Notes: generated from the sequence alone by a model not told the origin. Counted from the stretch's first letter, positions 16,206-24,250 are shown. The stretch: DNA of 64,000 nucleotides from Bacillus pseudomycoides (GCF_002582035.1 NZ_NUQE01000019.1:74997-138996); one strand, 5' to 3'. Made by a program: numbers and translations.

Positions 16206-17177
16206 TTATAGTGCTTGAGCTGCTGTAATTAAAGCAAGCTTGTATACTTCTTCTTCGTTACAACCACGAGATAAATCATTTACTGGCATGTTTAAGCCTT
16301 GTAAGATTGGTCCTACTGCTTCGAAGTTACCTAAACGTTGTGCAATTTTGTAACCGATATTACCAGCTTCTAGGCTTGGGAATACGAATACGTTAGCATC
16401 ACCTTTAATAACAGAACCTGGTGCTTTCTTTTCAGCTACAGATGGTACGAATGCAGCATCAAATTGGAACTCACCGTCTAATGTTAATTCAGGAGCCATT
16501 TCTTTCGCGATGCGAGTTGCTTCTACAACTTTTTCTGTTTCTGGAGATTTCGCAGATCCTTTTGTAGAGAAGCTTAACATTGCAACGCGTGGATCAATGC
16601 CGAATAATTCAGCTGTTTTTGCACTTTCAATACCAATTTCAGCTAAATCTTGGCTGTTTGGTGCAATGTTGATTGCGCAGTCAGCGAATACATACTTCTC
16701 ATCACCGCGTACCATGATAAATACGCCAGAAGTTTTTGTAACGCCTGGTTTTGTTTTAATAATTTGAAGTGCTGGACGAACAGTATCAGCTGTAGAATGA
16801 GCTGCACCGCTTACTAAGCCTTGTGCTTTTCCCATGTATACAAGCATAGTACCGAAATAGTTTTCGTCTTTTAAGATTTCACGAGCAGCTTCTTCTGTTG
16901 CTTTACCTTTACGGCGTTCAACGAAAGATGCTACCATTGCATCCATTTCTTCATATGTAGCTGGGTCATAAATATCAACGCCTGCTAATGTTAAGTTCAT
17001 GCTAGCAGCTTTTGCGCTAATTTCTTCTTTATTCCCAACTAAGATTGGTTTTACTAACTCTTCTTTTGCTAAACGCTCTGCAGCGCCTAAAATTCTTTCA
17101 TCAGTTCCTTCAGGAAGTACGATAGAAACGCCTTTTCCTTGAACTTTTTCTTTTACTGTTGTAAATAAATCGCTCAC
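16206..17177 (-). CDS. pta: Phosphate acetyltransferase
   Basis: Interconverts acetyl-CoA and acetyl phosphate, the first step of the Pta-AckA overflow route. The 323-residue protein is the short single-domain form typical of Bacillus. It shows SGAAHSTADTVRPALQIIKT and the C-terminal GPILQGLNMPVNDLSRGC family signature. The start has an AGGAGGG site. It is monocistronic, with a terminator shared with lipL. In B. subtilis CcpA activates pta through a cre upstream; no clear cre was recognised in the 215-bp upstream gap here. Confidence 0.96.
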   Translation of the reverse strand: MSDLFTTVKEKVQGKGVSIVLPEGTDERILGAAERLAKEELVKPILVGNKEEISAKAASMNLTLAGVDIYDPATYEEMDAMVASFVERRKGKATEEAAREILKDENYFGTMLVYMGKAQGLVSGAAHSTADTVRPALQIIKTKPGVTKTSGVFIMVRGDEKYVFADCAINIAPNSQDLAEIGIESAKTAELFGIDPRVAMLSFSTKGSAKSPETEKVVEATRIAKEMAPELTLDGEFQFDAAFVPSVAEKKAPGSVIKGDANVFVFPSLEAGNIGYKIAQRLGNFEAVGPILQGLNMPVNDLSRGCNEEEVYKLALITAAQAL

Positions 17178-17401
17178 AAATAACCCTCCTACGAATTCAA
17201 ATCCATATTTAAGAATACCGCTTTTTATCTATATTTTAAACTTATTGCTTCTAAAAAATAGGTAAAATAAAAATGATTATATTTTCTTAAAATTCCGCCA
17301 TGAAATATGACAATTTTGTGCTCCGAAGATTCCGATACATGCTTTTTCATTTATATATGATATAGTTAACGTGTAAAACTTGACTATTCGAGGTGAACCT
17401 A

Positions 17402-18145
17402 ATGAGTGAAGCAGCAAAAACGTTAGATGGTTGGTATTGTTTACACGATTTCCGTTCTATGGACTGGGCGGCATGGAAAACATTATCTAGTGATGAGCGT
17501 CAACAAGCAATGTTCGAATTTTTAAGCATCGTTGAAAAATGGAACAAAACAGAAACTGCAAAACAAGGTAGCCATGCAATGTATACAATCGTTGGGCAAA
17601 AGGCTGATATCATGTTCATGATTTTACGTCCAACAATGGAAGAATTAAATGAAATTGAAGCAGAGTTCAATAAAACAACATTAGCAGAGTACATGATTCC
17701 TGCATACTCTTACGTATCTGTTGTGGAATTAAGTAACTATCTTCCTGCTGAAGAAGATCCGTACCAAAATCCACAAATTCTTGCGCGTCTATACCCAACA
17801 TTACCAAAAGCAAATCATATTTGCTTCTATCCGATGGACAAGCGCCGCCAAGGTGATGATAACTGGTACATGTTACCGATGGAAGAGCGCAAAAAATTAA
17901 TGTATAGCCATGGCAAAATCGGTCGTCAATATGCAGGAAAAGTACGTCAAATCATTACTGGTTCTGTAGGTTTTGATGATTATGAATGGGGCGTAACATT
18001 ATTCGCTGATGATGTTCTTCAATTTAAGAAGCTTGTATACGAAATGCGCTTTGATGAAGTAAGTGCACGTTACGGTGAGTTTGGAACATTTTTCGTTGGA
18101 AACATTTTACCAAGCGAGAAAGTTGCAAAATTTTTACATGTATAA
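17402..18145 (+). CDS. hemQ: Coproheme decarboxylase HemQ (ChdC)
   Basis: Chlorite-dismutase-fold enzyme, 247 residues. It performs the last step of the coproporphyrin-dependent heme pathway of Gram-positive bacteria: two oxidative decarboxylations of coproheme to heme b using peroxide. The catalytic Tyr143 lies in CFYPMDKRR and the heme-ligand His170 in [10 protein letters not shown]. The ATG at 17402 was chosen because GAGGTG lies eight bases upstream; the GTG three codons earlier overlaps that site. It is divergent from pta as in B. subtilis (ywfI-pta). A strong terminator follows. Confidence 0.95.
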   Translation: MSEAAKTLDGWYCLHDFRSMDWAAWKTLSSDERQQAMFEFLSIVEKWNKTETAKQGSHAMYTIVGQKADIMFMILRPTMEELNEIEAEFNKTTLAEYMIPAYSYVSVVELSNYLPAEEDPYQNPQILARLYPTLPKANHICFYPMDKRRQGDDNWYMLPMEERKKLMYSHGKIGRQYAGKVRQIITGSVGFDDYEWGVTLFADDVLQFKKLVYEMRFDEVSARYGEFGTFFVGNILPSEKVAKFLHV

Positions 18146-18148
18146 GCT

Positions 18149-18176
18149 AAAAAGGAACGATTTTTCGTTCCTTTTT
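18149..18176 (+). terminator. hemQ terminator
   Basis: AAAAAGGAACGA/TCGTTCCTTTTT hairpin. Confidence 0.9.
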
Positions 18177-18258
18177 CTATACCCTGCTAACACTCTCAGT
18201 TGAATCAACCCTCAACCAAACTAAAGATTATCCCTCATCACAAAACATGGCTTAGTTG

Positions 18259-18288
18259 TCATATCTGCTCCTTTTTTTTCATACCTAT
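18259..18288 (+). promoter_or_regulatory. Probable SigE promoter of cwlJ-gerQ
   Basis: TCATATC (-35) and CATACCTAT (-10) with a 14-bp spacer match the SigE consensus (TCATATT, CATACANT) well. The site lies about 60 bp before cwlJ, and mother-cell expression is known for B. subtilis cwlJ and gerQ. Confidence 0.65.
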
Positions 18289-18348
18289 GAATTAGTGATT
18301 GTTCTACACTTTCTTTTCTCTAGCAGAGTAATAAGAGAGGTGAAAGAG

Positions 18349-18771
18349 ATGGGTGTTATTGCCTATACAGATGAAGAATTAAAACTACTCGCAAGGTTAA
18401 TGCGGGCAGAAGCAGAAGGGGAAGGGTCTAAAGGAATGCTTATGGTTGGAAATGTCGGCGTCAATCGCGTAAGAGGAAATTGCTTAGATTTTAAAAAGGT
18501 TCGAAACCTTCGTCAAATGGTATTTCAAAGTCCTGGTGGGTTTGAGGCGACGCAAAAAGGTTACTTTTATCAGCGTGCTCGTGATAGTGATATCGCTTTG
18601 GCAAGACGCACAGTTCAAGGTGACCGCTTTTGGCCTGCTAATTTTTCTTTATGGTTTTTCCGTCCAGTAGGTGATTGTCCATCAACTTGGTTTAATCAAG
18701 AAAATTCTGGTCGTTTTAAAAACCATTGCTTTTTTCAACCAACTAGTGAAGACTGTCCAAGTGTGTTTTAG
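18349..18771 (+). CDS. cwlJ: Spore cortex-lytic hydrolase CwlJ
   Basis: 140-residue Hydrolase_2 (SleB/CwlJ) family cell-wall hydrolase that degrades cortex peptidoglycan during germination, notably in response to Ca-dipicolinate. The catalytic glutamate is in the RAEAEGEG segment (about 20-26). GNVGVNRV, SPGGFEA and the C-terminal FFRPVGDCPSTW segment are family features. It lacks a signal peptide and peptidoglycan-binding domain, as expected for CwlJ, which is deposited in the coat from the mother cell. ATG at 18349 was chosen over longer frames because of AGAGAGGTG. gerQ follows 26 bp later; in the B. cereus group this is the cwlJ1-gerQ operon. Confidence 0.92.
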   Translation: MGVIAYTDEELKLLARLMRAEAEGEGSKGMLMVGNVGVNRVRGNCLDFKKVRNLRQMVFQSPGGFEATQKGYFYQRARDSDIALARRTVQGDRFWPANFSLWFFRPVGDCPSTWFNQENSGRFKNHCFFQPTSEDCPSVF

Positions 18772-18797
18772 TGAACTGAAAAGAGGAGGGATTTTGT

Positions 18798-19232
18798 ATG
18801 GCACAGCAACAAAACCCATACTATGGGGGAGGATTTTATCAACCATCTGGCGGATATATGCAACCTCAACCGGGGCAATCAGGTCAACAAGGACAACAAA
18901 TGCAAATGCCACAAACGCCGCAACCTACTCAAGCGCAAATTGCCGCTTCTCAAGGCATGCTTCCACTTGAGCAATCGTATATTGAAAATATCCTTCGTTT
19001 AAACAAAGGAAAACCAGCGACTTTTTTCATGACATATGAGCGCGGCAGCTCCCTTGGTACACAATCCTATACAGGCATCATTGAGGCTGCAGGACGCGAT
19101 CATATCATTGTAAGTGAACCTAAGTCTGGAAAACGTTACTTACTACTTATGATCTATCTTGATTATGTAGAATTTCCTGGAGAAATCACCTACTTCCCAG
19201 CACAACAACCAGCAACTTACGCTCCAAGATAA
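18798..19232 (+). CDS. gerQ: Spore coat protein GerQ
   Basis: 144-residue coat protein required for CwlJ localisation and activity in spores. The N-terminal half is low-complexity and rich in Q, G, P and Y (NPYYGGGFYQPSGGYMQPQPG). Glutamines and lysines in such regions are transglutaminase (Tgl) substrates in B. subtilis. The C-terminal half is a compact domain (LPLEQSYIENILRLNKGK through SEPKSGKRYLLLMIYLDYVEF). Co-transcription with cwlJ fits their functional dependence. Ribosome binding site AGAGGAGGG; terminator directly after. Confidence 0.95.
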   Translation: MAQQQNPYYGGGFYQPSGGYMQPQPGQSGQQGQQMQMPQTPQPTQAQIAASQGMLPLEQSYIENILRLNKGKPATFFMTYERGSSLGTQSYTGIIEAAGRDHIIVSEPKSGKRYLLLMIYLDYVEFPGEITYFPAQQPATYAPR

Positions 19233-19235
19233 TAA

Positions 19236-19266
19236 GAAAAAGCTGGCAAATGCCAGCTTTTGTTTT
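19236..19266 (+). terminator. gerQ terminator
   Basis: AAAAAGCTGGCA-AA-TGCCAGCTTTT hairpin with a T-rich tail. Confidence 0.9.
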
Positions 19267-19269
19267 ATT

Positions 19270-19313
19270 TTTATCCCGCTATTCGTGCCCCACTACTGGA
19301 AGTTTCAATTTAT
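19270..19313 (-). repeat. bcr1 remnant (minus orientation)
   Basis: Read on the minus strand: ATAAATTGAAACTTCCAGTAG through GCACGAATAGCGGGATAAA. Only 44 bp remain: both ends joined, the middle deleted. Its left ATAAA contains the TAA stop codon of the minus-strand ywdK gene. Confidence 0.8.
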
Positions 19314-19678
19314 AAACCTTTTACAACCGCAGTTCCTAGTAAAACCCAACCTACAATAAATGCTACGCCGCCAAGCGGAGTGATTGGACCAAAAAATTTC
19401 ATACCAGTTGTACTTAATGCATATAAGCTTCCGGAAAACAGAATAATACCTGCCACCATACACCAGCCTGCTGCGCTTACAAGAGAAGATTGAATCTTGT
19501 CCATTAACAAAGCTACAACAAATAACCCACCTGCATGAAACATTTGATACGTAACACCTGTTTTCCAAACCTCTAACATTTTCGGAGAGATTTTCCCTTC
19601 AAGTCCGTGCGCCCCAAATGCACCAAGTGCAACAGATAATGCAGCTGCAATACAACCTAATAAGAAGAAAATTTTCAT
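19310..19678 (-). CDS. ywdK: DUF423 family membrane protein (YwdK)
   Basis: 122-residue protein with four hydrophobic segments, matching DUF423/YwdK. The N-terminus MKIFFLLGCIAAALSVALGAFGAHGLEGKIS is the family signature, with the GAFGAHGL motif. Function is unknown. ATG at 19678 follows AAGGGG; upstream codons in the frame lack a ribosome binding site. The stop codon lies within a bcr1 remnant. It is downstream of the ywdI-like and K+ channel genes on the same strand and may be co-transcribed with them across a 63-bp gap. Confidence 0.88.
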   Translation of the reverse strand: MKIFFLLGCIAAALSVALGAFGAHGLEGKISPKMLEVWKTGVTYQMFHAGGLFVVALLMDKIQSSLVSAAGWCMVAGIILFSGSLYALSTTGMKFFGPITPLGGVAFIVGWVLLGTAVVKGL

Positions 19679-19741
19679 TGGAATTCCCCTTTTTATTTTT
19701 ATAATAAAAAAATTTTTACACATAATCCAACTATTTAACTT

Positions 19742-20023
19742 TTAAAAATCAAAAAGAGAGTTTCCATTTGCGTCATCTTCTTTTATATATACAGGCTCTC
19801 CTGAAAACGAAGCAATTGGTTGAACCGGCATTTGCGGCGTTATAACATGTGTTTGTATTGTTGGCTCAACATACGCAGAAACTTCCGTCTGTTCTTCGAG
19901 CAATAAATCGCATAATGCACGAACAACTAGAAGATGCTCTTTCGTTTTATGTGATTCGCTTCCCTTCGCTTTTGCAATTTCACTTGCCATTTTATTTAAA
20001 ATCTTATCGCTAGATATTTGCAT
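19742..20023 (-). CDS. YwdI family protein (DUF5327)
   Basis: 93-residue soluble protein. The N-terminus MQISSDKILNKMASEIAKAKGS and the following helical LLVVRALCDLLLEE match the YwdI family, whose function is unknown. The C-terminal half is low-complexity and probably disordered. ATG at 20023 is preferred because GAGGTG lies at correct spacing; the GTG at 20035 overlaps that site. The ribosome binding site lies within the last codons of the K+ channel gene, so the two are likely translationally coupled. Confidence 0.8.
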   Translation of the reverse strand: MQISSDKILNKMASEIAKAKGSESHKTKEHLLVVRALCDLLLEEQTEVSAYVEPTIQTHVITPQMPVQPIASFSGEPVYIKEDDANGNSLFDF

Positions 20024-20031
20024 ATTCTTTA

Positions 20032-21024
20032 TCACCTCATATATTGTAATTCTTTCTCAAATTGCTCCAATTTCTCTACTGGACCAAATACTATTATCAT
20101 ATCACGTTCTGCTAATTTTTCCGCCCCTGTTGGGTTATGAATAATATATCCATCTCGCAAAATCGCTAAAATCGTAACATCAAAACGGTTTCTTACATTG
20201 CCTTCCATTAACGTTTTTCCAATTAAAGATGACCCCGCAGACATTTCAATTTCTTCAATGGCAAAATTCTGTTCTGTTCCATACAACACTGTATCTATAT
20301 AATTAACCGTTAAAGGATTTGCAATTCCTTTTGCAATATGAATTCCCGCCATACTAGATGGGTTAATGACTTTATTCGCACCAGCGCGTCTTAGCTTCTC
20401 TTCCGACTCTTGTTTTTCTGCCCGAGCTATGATTTTAATATTCGCATTTAGGCCTCTTGCAGTTAATGTAATAAACACATTTTCTGCATCACTGGCAACG
20501 ATTGCCACTAAAGCAATTGCCCTCGTAATACCAGCTTTATGTAACACTTCATCTTCTGTTGCATCGCCGTGTACATATAAAAGTTTTTGCTCTACTAATA
20601 CAGACTCTTCTCTATCAACAACAATAAATGGAATATTTTTTTCTCTTAATTCTTGCACAACTTGCAAACCAACCCTGCCACATCCACACACAATAATATG
20701 GTCTTTTATTTCTGCAATCTGTTTCTCCATCTTCTTCCTCCGCATCGCTTGAAATAAATTCCCCTCAACGATCATGGCTGCTACTACCCCAATCGCATAC
20801 GTCACAATACCAACACCAAGTGGAATAATTAAAAGGGCAAAAATCTTTCCTGCTTTTGTTAATGGAACGGCATCTCCATATCCAACTGTTAATACCGTAA
20901 TCATTGTCATCCAAAATGCTTGAAACATACTAATCTCTTCTATTATCATAAACCCGATTGTTCCGACAATTACAACGAAACACATACATATAATTGCAAT
21001 AATCAATTGTTTACGTGCATTCAT
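20032..21024 (-). CDS. Two-TM potassium channel with RCK domain
   Basis: 330-residue channel subunit. Two membrane helices (about 7-28 and 62-85) flank a pore loop with the K+ selectivity filter TVGYGD at 46-51. A cytosolic RCK/TrkA-N domain follows from about 108 (HIIVCGCGRVGLQVVQEL), a Rossmann fold for nucleotide or ion ligands, then a TrkA-C domain from about 245. The layout is that of MthK/YugO-type channels: tetrameric, gated by RCK ligands such as Ca2+, Na+ or nucleotides. Divergent from the permease gene; overlaps the ywdI-like ribosome binding site. The gating ligand is not predictable here. Confidence 0.92.
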   Translation of the reverse strand: MNARKQLIIAIICMCFVVIVGTIGFMIIEEISMFQAFWMTMITVLTVGYGDAVPLTKAGKIFALLIIPLGVGIVTYAIGVVAAMIVEGNLFQAMRRKKMEKQIAEIKDHIIVCGCGRVGLQVVQELREKNIPFIVVDREESVLVEQKLLYVHGDATEDEVLHKAGITRAIALVAIVASDAENVFITLTARGLNANIKIIARAEKQESEEKLRRAGANKVINPSSMAGIHIAKGIANPLTVNYIDTVLYGTEQNFAIEEIEMSAGSSLIGKTLMEGNVRNRFDVTILAILRDGYIIHNPTGAEKLAERDMIIVFGPVEKLEQFEKELQYMR

Positions 21025-21120
21025 GATATTCTTTCATCTCTTTTCTCTATGTTCAATCTTTGCCACAACAAATCAAATACATATATACTAGAAGCGGAAT
21101 ACAAGAAAGAGGTCGATAAG

Positions 21121-22404
21121 ATGAAAACATTTCTTTCCGCCTTACAATGGGCATTATTTATTTTAGCCGGTAGTCTTATTGTTCCGATTAGTGTTGCTGC
21201 TAATTACGGACTTGAAGGGGCAGATGCTATCGCTTTTGTACAACGAACATTATTTGTTCTTGGCTTTGCCGGCATATTACAAGCTGTATTTGGACATCGT
21301 TTGCCAATTCAAGAAGGACCTGCTGGACTTTGGTGGGGTATATTCTCGTTATACGCAAGCCTCGGAATTACGTTATTTGGGTCAAGTGATGAAACACTTC
21401 GTGTACTCCAATACTCTTTTTTACTAAGCGGTCTCATTTGCATCCTTCTTAGTGTATTTGGACTTATCGATAAGCTCGTGCGCTATTTTACACCAACTGT
21501 CGTCGGAACATATTTATTTCTTCTCGTTGCCCAGCTAAGCGGCTCCTTTTTGAAAGGAATGTTTGGACTTGATGGACAACATAAAGAAATACAAGGAAAA
21601 GTACTCCTTCTTTCTCTCATCGTTATTTTACTATCATTCTTTATTATGAAGCTACCTGTTCTCGGGCAATATTCTGTTTTATGTAGTATCGTAATCGGTT
21701 GGGTTCTATTTGCTTACTTCGGACTCTCTAATCCGATTACACCAGTAAATGATATCATCCACCTTCCTTCTATCTTTGTTTTCGGTATGCCCCGCGTAGA
21801 ATGGAATATGGTCATTACTGTTGTTTTCGTAACACTACTACTGCTTACAAACATGTTAGCAAGTATTCGCGTTGTTCAACAAGTCATTTCGAAATATGAA
21901 GAAACCGCCATACAAAATCGATTTAAACAAGCAGGGATTATAACTGGCATCAATCAACTTTTGGCCGGTCTTTTTTCAGCAATTGGGCCTGTTGCTATTT
22001 CTGGATCAGCCGGTTTTATTTCAACAACAAATATTTATAAACGATTACCGTTTATTCTAGGTTCAACCTTTATTATTCTCATTAGCTTATTCCCGAAAGT
22101 TACATCTTTCTTTGCAGCGATTCCAGTAGCTGTTGGTTACGCCGCTATTTACCCTGTATTTGCAAGTATGATTGGACTAGCTTTTCGAGAATATGAAACT
22201 GTGAAAGATAAAGAACGCTTATTCAAAGTTTCCGGTCTTGCTCTCTTTACCGGAATTGGCGTCATGTTCATCCCAACAGAGTCCTTTTCTTCACTTCCGC
22301 CGTTTCTTGCATCCTTTTTAAGTAACGGCCTTGTACTCGGTTCTGTAATGGCAATTATATTAGAAGTATTATTTTCTCGTTCAACGGACAAACAAGCATC
22401 GTAA
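21121..22404 (+). CDS. Purine/uracil permease family transporter (YwdJ-like)
   Basis: 427-residue NCS2 (nucleobase-cation symporter) family membrane protein with about 12-14 hydrophobic segments. Features include FILAGSLIVPISVAANYGL at the N-terminus, the GPAGLWWGIFSLYAS region and SAIGPVAISGSAGFISTTNIYKR in the second half, where NCS2 proteins bind base. ATG at 21121 has an AAGAGGT site; upstream in-frame codons lie in the divergent promoter region. B. subtilis YwdJ is the positional counterpart. The TAA stop codon is formed by the first bases of the bcr1 element that follows. Substrate specificity is not determined. Confidence 0.88.
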   Translation: MKTFLSALQWALFILAGSLIVPISVAANYGLEGADAIAFVQRTLFVLGFAGILQAVFGHRLPIQEGPAGLWWGIFSLYASLGITLFGSSDETLRVLQYSFLLSGLICILLSVFGLIDKLVRYFTPTVVGTYLFLLVAQLSGSFLKGMFGLDGQHKEIQGKVLLLSLIVILLSFFIMKLPVLGQYSVLCSIVIGWVLFAYFGLSNPITPVNDIIHLPSIFVFGMPRVEWNMVITVVFVTLLLLTNMLASIRVVQQVISKYEETAIQNRFKQAGIITGINQLLAGLFSAIGPVAISGSAGFISTTNIYKRLPFILGSTFIILISLFPKVTSFFAAIPVAVGYAAIYPVFASMIGLAFREYETVKDKERLFKVSGLALFTGIGVMFIPTESFSSLPPFLASFLSNGLVLGSVMAIILEVLFSRSTDKQAS

Positions 22405-22545
22405 AGTGAAACTTCCCTCAGTGTGGGGGTTCTTCCTCCCCCACTGAGGGAAAGCTCTCACCAATCGGCAGTTATCCCACACCTATCTTCTTCGCTTGTC
22501 TCTGCATATTGAGGTGGGGGGTACTGCCCGTTAATGCGGGATAAA
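22402..22545 (+). mobile_element. bcr1 repeat, near full length
   Basis: About 144 bp. Hairpin I has changed on both arms (CCCTCAGT with ACTGAGGG instead of CCATCAGT with ACTGATGG), so pairing is kept. The CAATCGGGC block has a small deletion. The first TAA of the element is the stop codon of the upstream permease gene. Confidence 0.9.
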
Positions 22546-22546
22546 C

Positions 22547-22648
22547 CTTAACGAACCGACACGAGATGTACAGGAATTTGGAAAACTTCAATCGTTGCAG
22601 TCTATTCTAAGAGTTGGTACGATGGTAGAAACATATATGAGCAGATAA
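22547..22648 (+). pseudogene. 3' coding remnant between two bcr1 elements
   Basis: A short open frame ending in TAA reads NEPTRDVQEFGKLQSILRVG then TMVETYMSR. It has protein-like composition and no start codon or ribosome binding site of its own. It is followed by an 11-bp hairpin (22633-22666, ATATGAGCAGA/TCTGCTCATAT). It looks like the tail of a deleted gene. I do not recognise the family. Confidence 0.45.
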
Positions 22649-22722
22649 TCTGTGTCTGCTCATATGTGAATTCGCGCGGAATCGATTCCGTCTTCCACAG
22701 AAATCCGATGTCTTATGATAGG

Positions 22723-22775
22723 TTTATCCCACTACCTGCGGGCAATGAGCTCTACTGATGGACATTTCACTTTAT
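22723..22775 (-). repeat. bcr1 remnant (minus orientation)
   Basis: Read on the minus strand: ATAAAGTGAAATGTCCATCAG ... GCCCGCAGGTAGTGGGATAAA, 53 bp, both ends kept and the centre lost. With the + copy at 22402-22545 it brackets an orphan gene fragment. It ends 28 bp before the HAD phosphatase start codon. Confidence 0.75.
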
Positions 22776-22802
22776 AAATTTATATTAGGAAGGACCACTC
22801 AA

Positions 22803-23624
22803 ATGTCTTATAAAATGATTGTACTAGATTTAGATGATACATTACTTCGCGATGACCATACCATTTCACCGCGTACAAAAGAAGCACTGATGAAAGCACA
22901 AGAGCGCGGCGTGAAAGTCGTACTAGCTTCTGGTCGTCCAACATTTGCGATGTGGGCGATTGCAAAAGAGCTTCATTTAGAAGAATACGGAAGTTTTATT
23001 TTATCGTTTAACGGTGCAAAAATTATTAACTGCAAAACAAACGAAGAATTATTTAGCAGTACGTTATCACCTGAAATCGTTCATAATTTACACAAAACAA
23101 GCCAGAACGAAGATGTTTGGATTCATACGTACATTGGCGATGACATTGTAACAGAAGAAAATAATCAATATACAGAAGTCGAAGCTCATATTACGGGTAT
23201 GCCAATTATTGAAGTTGATAGTTTTGTAGATGCAGTGAAAGAACCTGTTGTGAAAGTATTAATGATGGAAGCGCCAGAACGCCTTGCAGAAGTTGAAAAA
23301 AAATTACAACAAGAATTTGAAGGCCAATTAAGTGTTATGCGCTCAAAACCATTCTTCTTAGAATTTACAGAGGCCGGCGTAACAAAGGGAACAAGCTTAA
23401 ACCAGCTCATCCAAAAACTTGGTATTAAACGTGAAGAAGTTATCGCAATGGGCGATAGCTATAATGACCTAGCGATGATTGAATTTGCTGGCCTTGGCGT
23501 TGCAATGGGCAATGCACCTGATGACATTAAAGCCATTGCTAATCATGTAACAGACACAAACATGAATGATGGTGTCGCAAAAGTTGTAGAGCAATTTGTT
23601 TTGAACAGCGAAGTGCTTGTGTAG
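22803..23624 (+). CDS. Cof-type HAD-IIB family phosphatase
   Basis: 273-residue haloacid dehalogenase superfamily hydrolase, subclass IIB. Motif I is DLDDTLL (nucleophile Asp about 10), motif II the SGR segment (VVLASGRPTF), motif III the Lys before GTSLNQL, and motif IV GDSYNDLAMIEFAG. The type IIB cap lies between motifs II and III. Relatives dephosphorylate sugar phosphates, FMN or pyridoxal phosphate with broad specificity; the substrate is not predictable. ATG at 22803 follows AGGAAGGA. The 5' leader is occupied by a bcr1 remnant. Confidence 0.9.
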   Translation: MSYKMIVLDLDDTLLRDDHTISPRTKEALMKAQERGVKVVLASGRPTFAMWAIAKELHLEEYGSFILSFNGAKIINCKTNEELFSSTLSPEIVHNLHKTSQNEDVWIHTYIGDDIVTEENNQYTEVEAHITGMPIIEVDSFVDAVKEPVVKVLMMEAPERLAEVEKKLQQEFEGQLSVMRSKPFFLEFTEAGVTKGTSLNQLIQKLGIKREEVIAMGDSYNDLAMIEFAGLGVAMGNAPDDIKAIANHVTDTNMNDGVAKVVEQFVLNSEVLV

Positions 23625-23666
23625 AACAGTTTGCTCATTGACGATTAGTTGAATCAATCGTCTATA

Positions 23667-23701
23667 AAATCCCGTTGAAGTCAAATATTTCAGCGGGATT
23701 T
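23667..23701 (+). terminator. Terminator of the HAD phosphatase gene
   Basis: AAATCCCG(T)TGAA stem with TTCAGCGGGATTT, followed by T-rich sequence. Confidence 0.75.
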
Positions 23702-23735
23702 ATCTTTTATTTTTAGCAGCTTGTGAAGATATTTT

Positions 23736-23767
23736 GAACTTTACACTATTTTCGTAGTGTAAAGTTC
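23736..23767. promoter_or_regulatory. 13-bp perfect inverted repeat, operator or hairpin
   Basis: GAACTTTACACTA-TTTTCG-TAGTGTAAAGTTC. A TATAAT box lies at 23777-23782, so the right arm covers the expected -35 region of a promoter for the DUF3817 gene. It could be a repressor operator; a second terminator for the upstream gene is less likely because no T-tract follows. Confidence 0.5.
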
Positions 23768-23858
23768 ATTTTAGCTTATAATGGAACAAAATAGACTATT
23801 TTGTTTATAAAAAGAATACAAATTTACCATAGACGAGCTTATATAAGGAGGTCATTTT

Positions 23859-24155
23859 ATGTTATCAACACCGATTGGACGTTTGAGAGTCATTGGAGTA
23901 CTTGAAGGAATTTCTTTTCTAATCCTTCTGTTCATCGCAATGCCGCTAAAATATTTTGCAGGTTTTGCAAAAGCCGTTACTGTAGCAGGTATGGCACATG
24001 GTGTCTTGTTTATACTATTCATCTACGCTGTCTTTCAAGTAATGACTATTCATCATAAATCAAAGTCATGGGCATTTGGTGCGCTTGTTGCATCTGTTAT
24101 CCCATTTGGTACATTCGTACTAGATGCGAAATTAAAAAAAGAAGAAAACAAATAA
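23859..24155 (+). CDS. DUF3817 family membrane protein
   Basis: 98-residue protein with three hydrophobic segments (about 12-30, 40-62, 70-90). It matches DUF3817: the N-terminal PIGRLRVIGVLEGISFLILL motif and a central AGMAHGVLF with the family histidine. Function is unknown; such small proteins are inner-membrane integral. A strong TAAGGAGG site precedes the ATG. Expression may be governed by the palindrome at 23736-23767. A deleted bcr1 copy starts at its stop codon (TAA within ATAA), followed by a terminator. Confidence 0.85.
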   Translation: MLSTPIGRLRVIGVLEGISFLILLFIAMPLKYFAGFAKAVTVAGMAHGVLFILFIYAVFQVMTIHHKSKSWAFGALVASVIPFGTFVLDAKLKKEENK

Positions 24156-24206
24156 TGTGAACCCTCCATCAATGGGGGTTTTACTGCCCGCGAATAGCGG
24201 GATAAA
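24152..24206 (+). repeat. bcr1 repeat, heavily deleted copy
   Basis: 55 bp: ATAATGTGAACCCTCCATCAATGGGGG fused to TTTTACTGCCCGCGAATAGCGGGATAAA. The left overlaps the TAA of the DUF3817 gene. Confidence 0.8.
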
Positions 24207-24212
24207 TAAAAA

Positions 24213-24244
24213 ACAGACCGCTACATATGTAGTGGTCTGTTTTT
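24213..24244 (+). terminator. Terminator downstream of the DUF3817 gene
   Basis: ACAGACC(G)CTAC stem with GTAG(T)GGTCTGT, followed by TTTTT. It lies between two bcr1 copies. Confidence 0.85.
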
Positions 24245-24250
24245 ACATGT

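Noticed and set aside
17178-17401. A cre site between pta and hemQ
   Set aside because: Expected from B. subtilis pta regulation, but no segment with the TGWAANCGNTNWCA core was found by eye.
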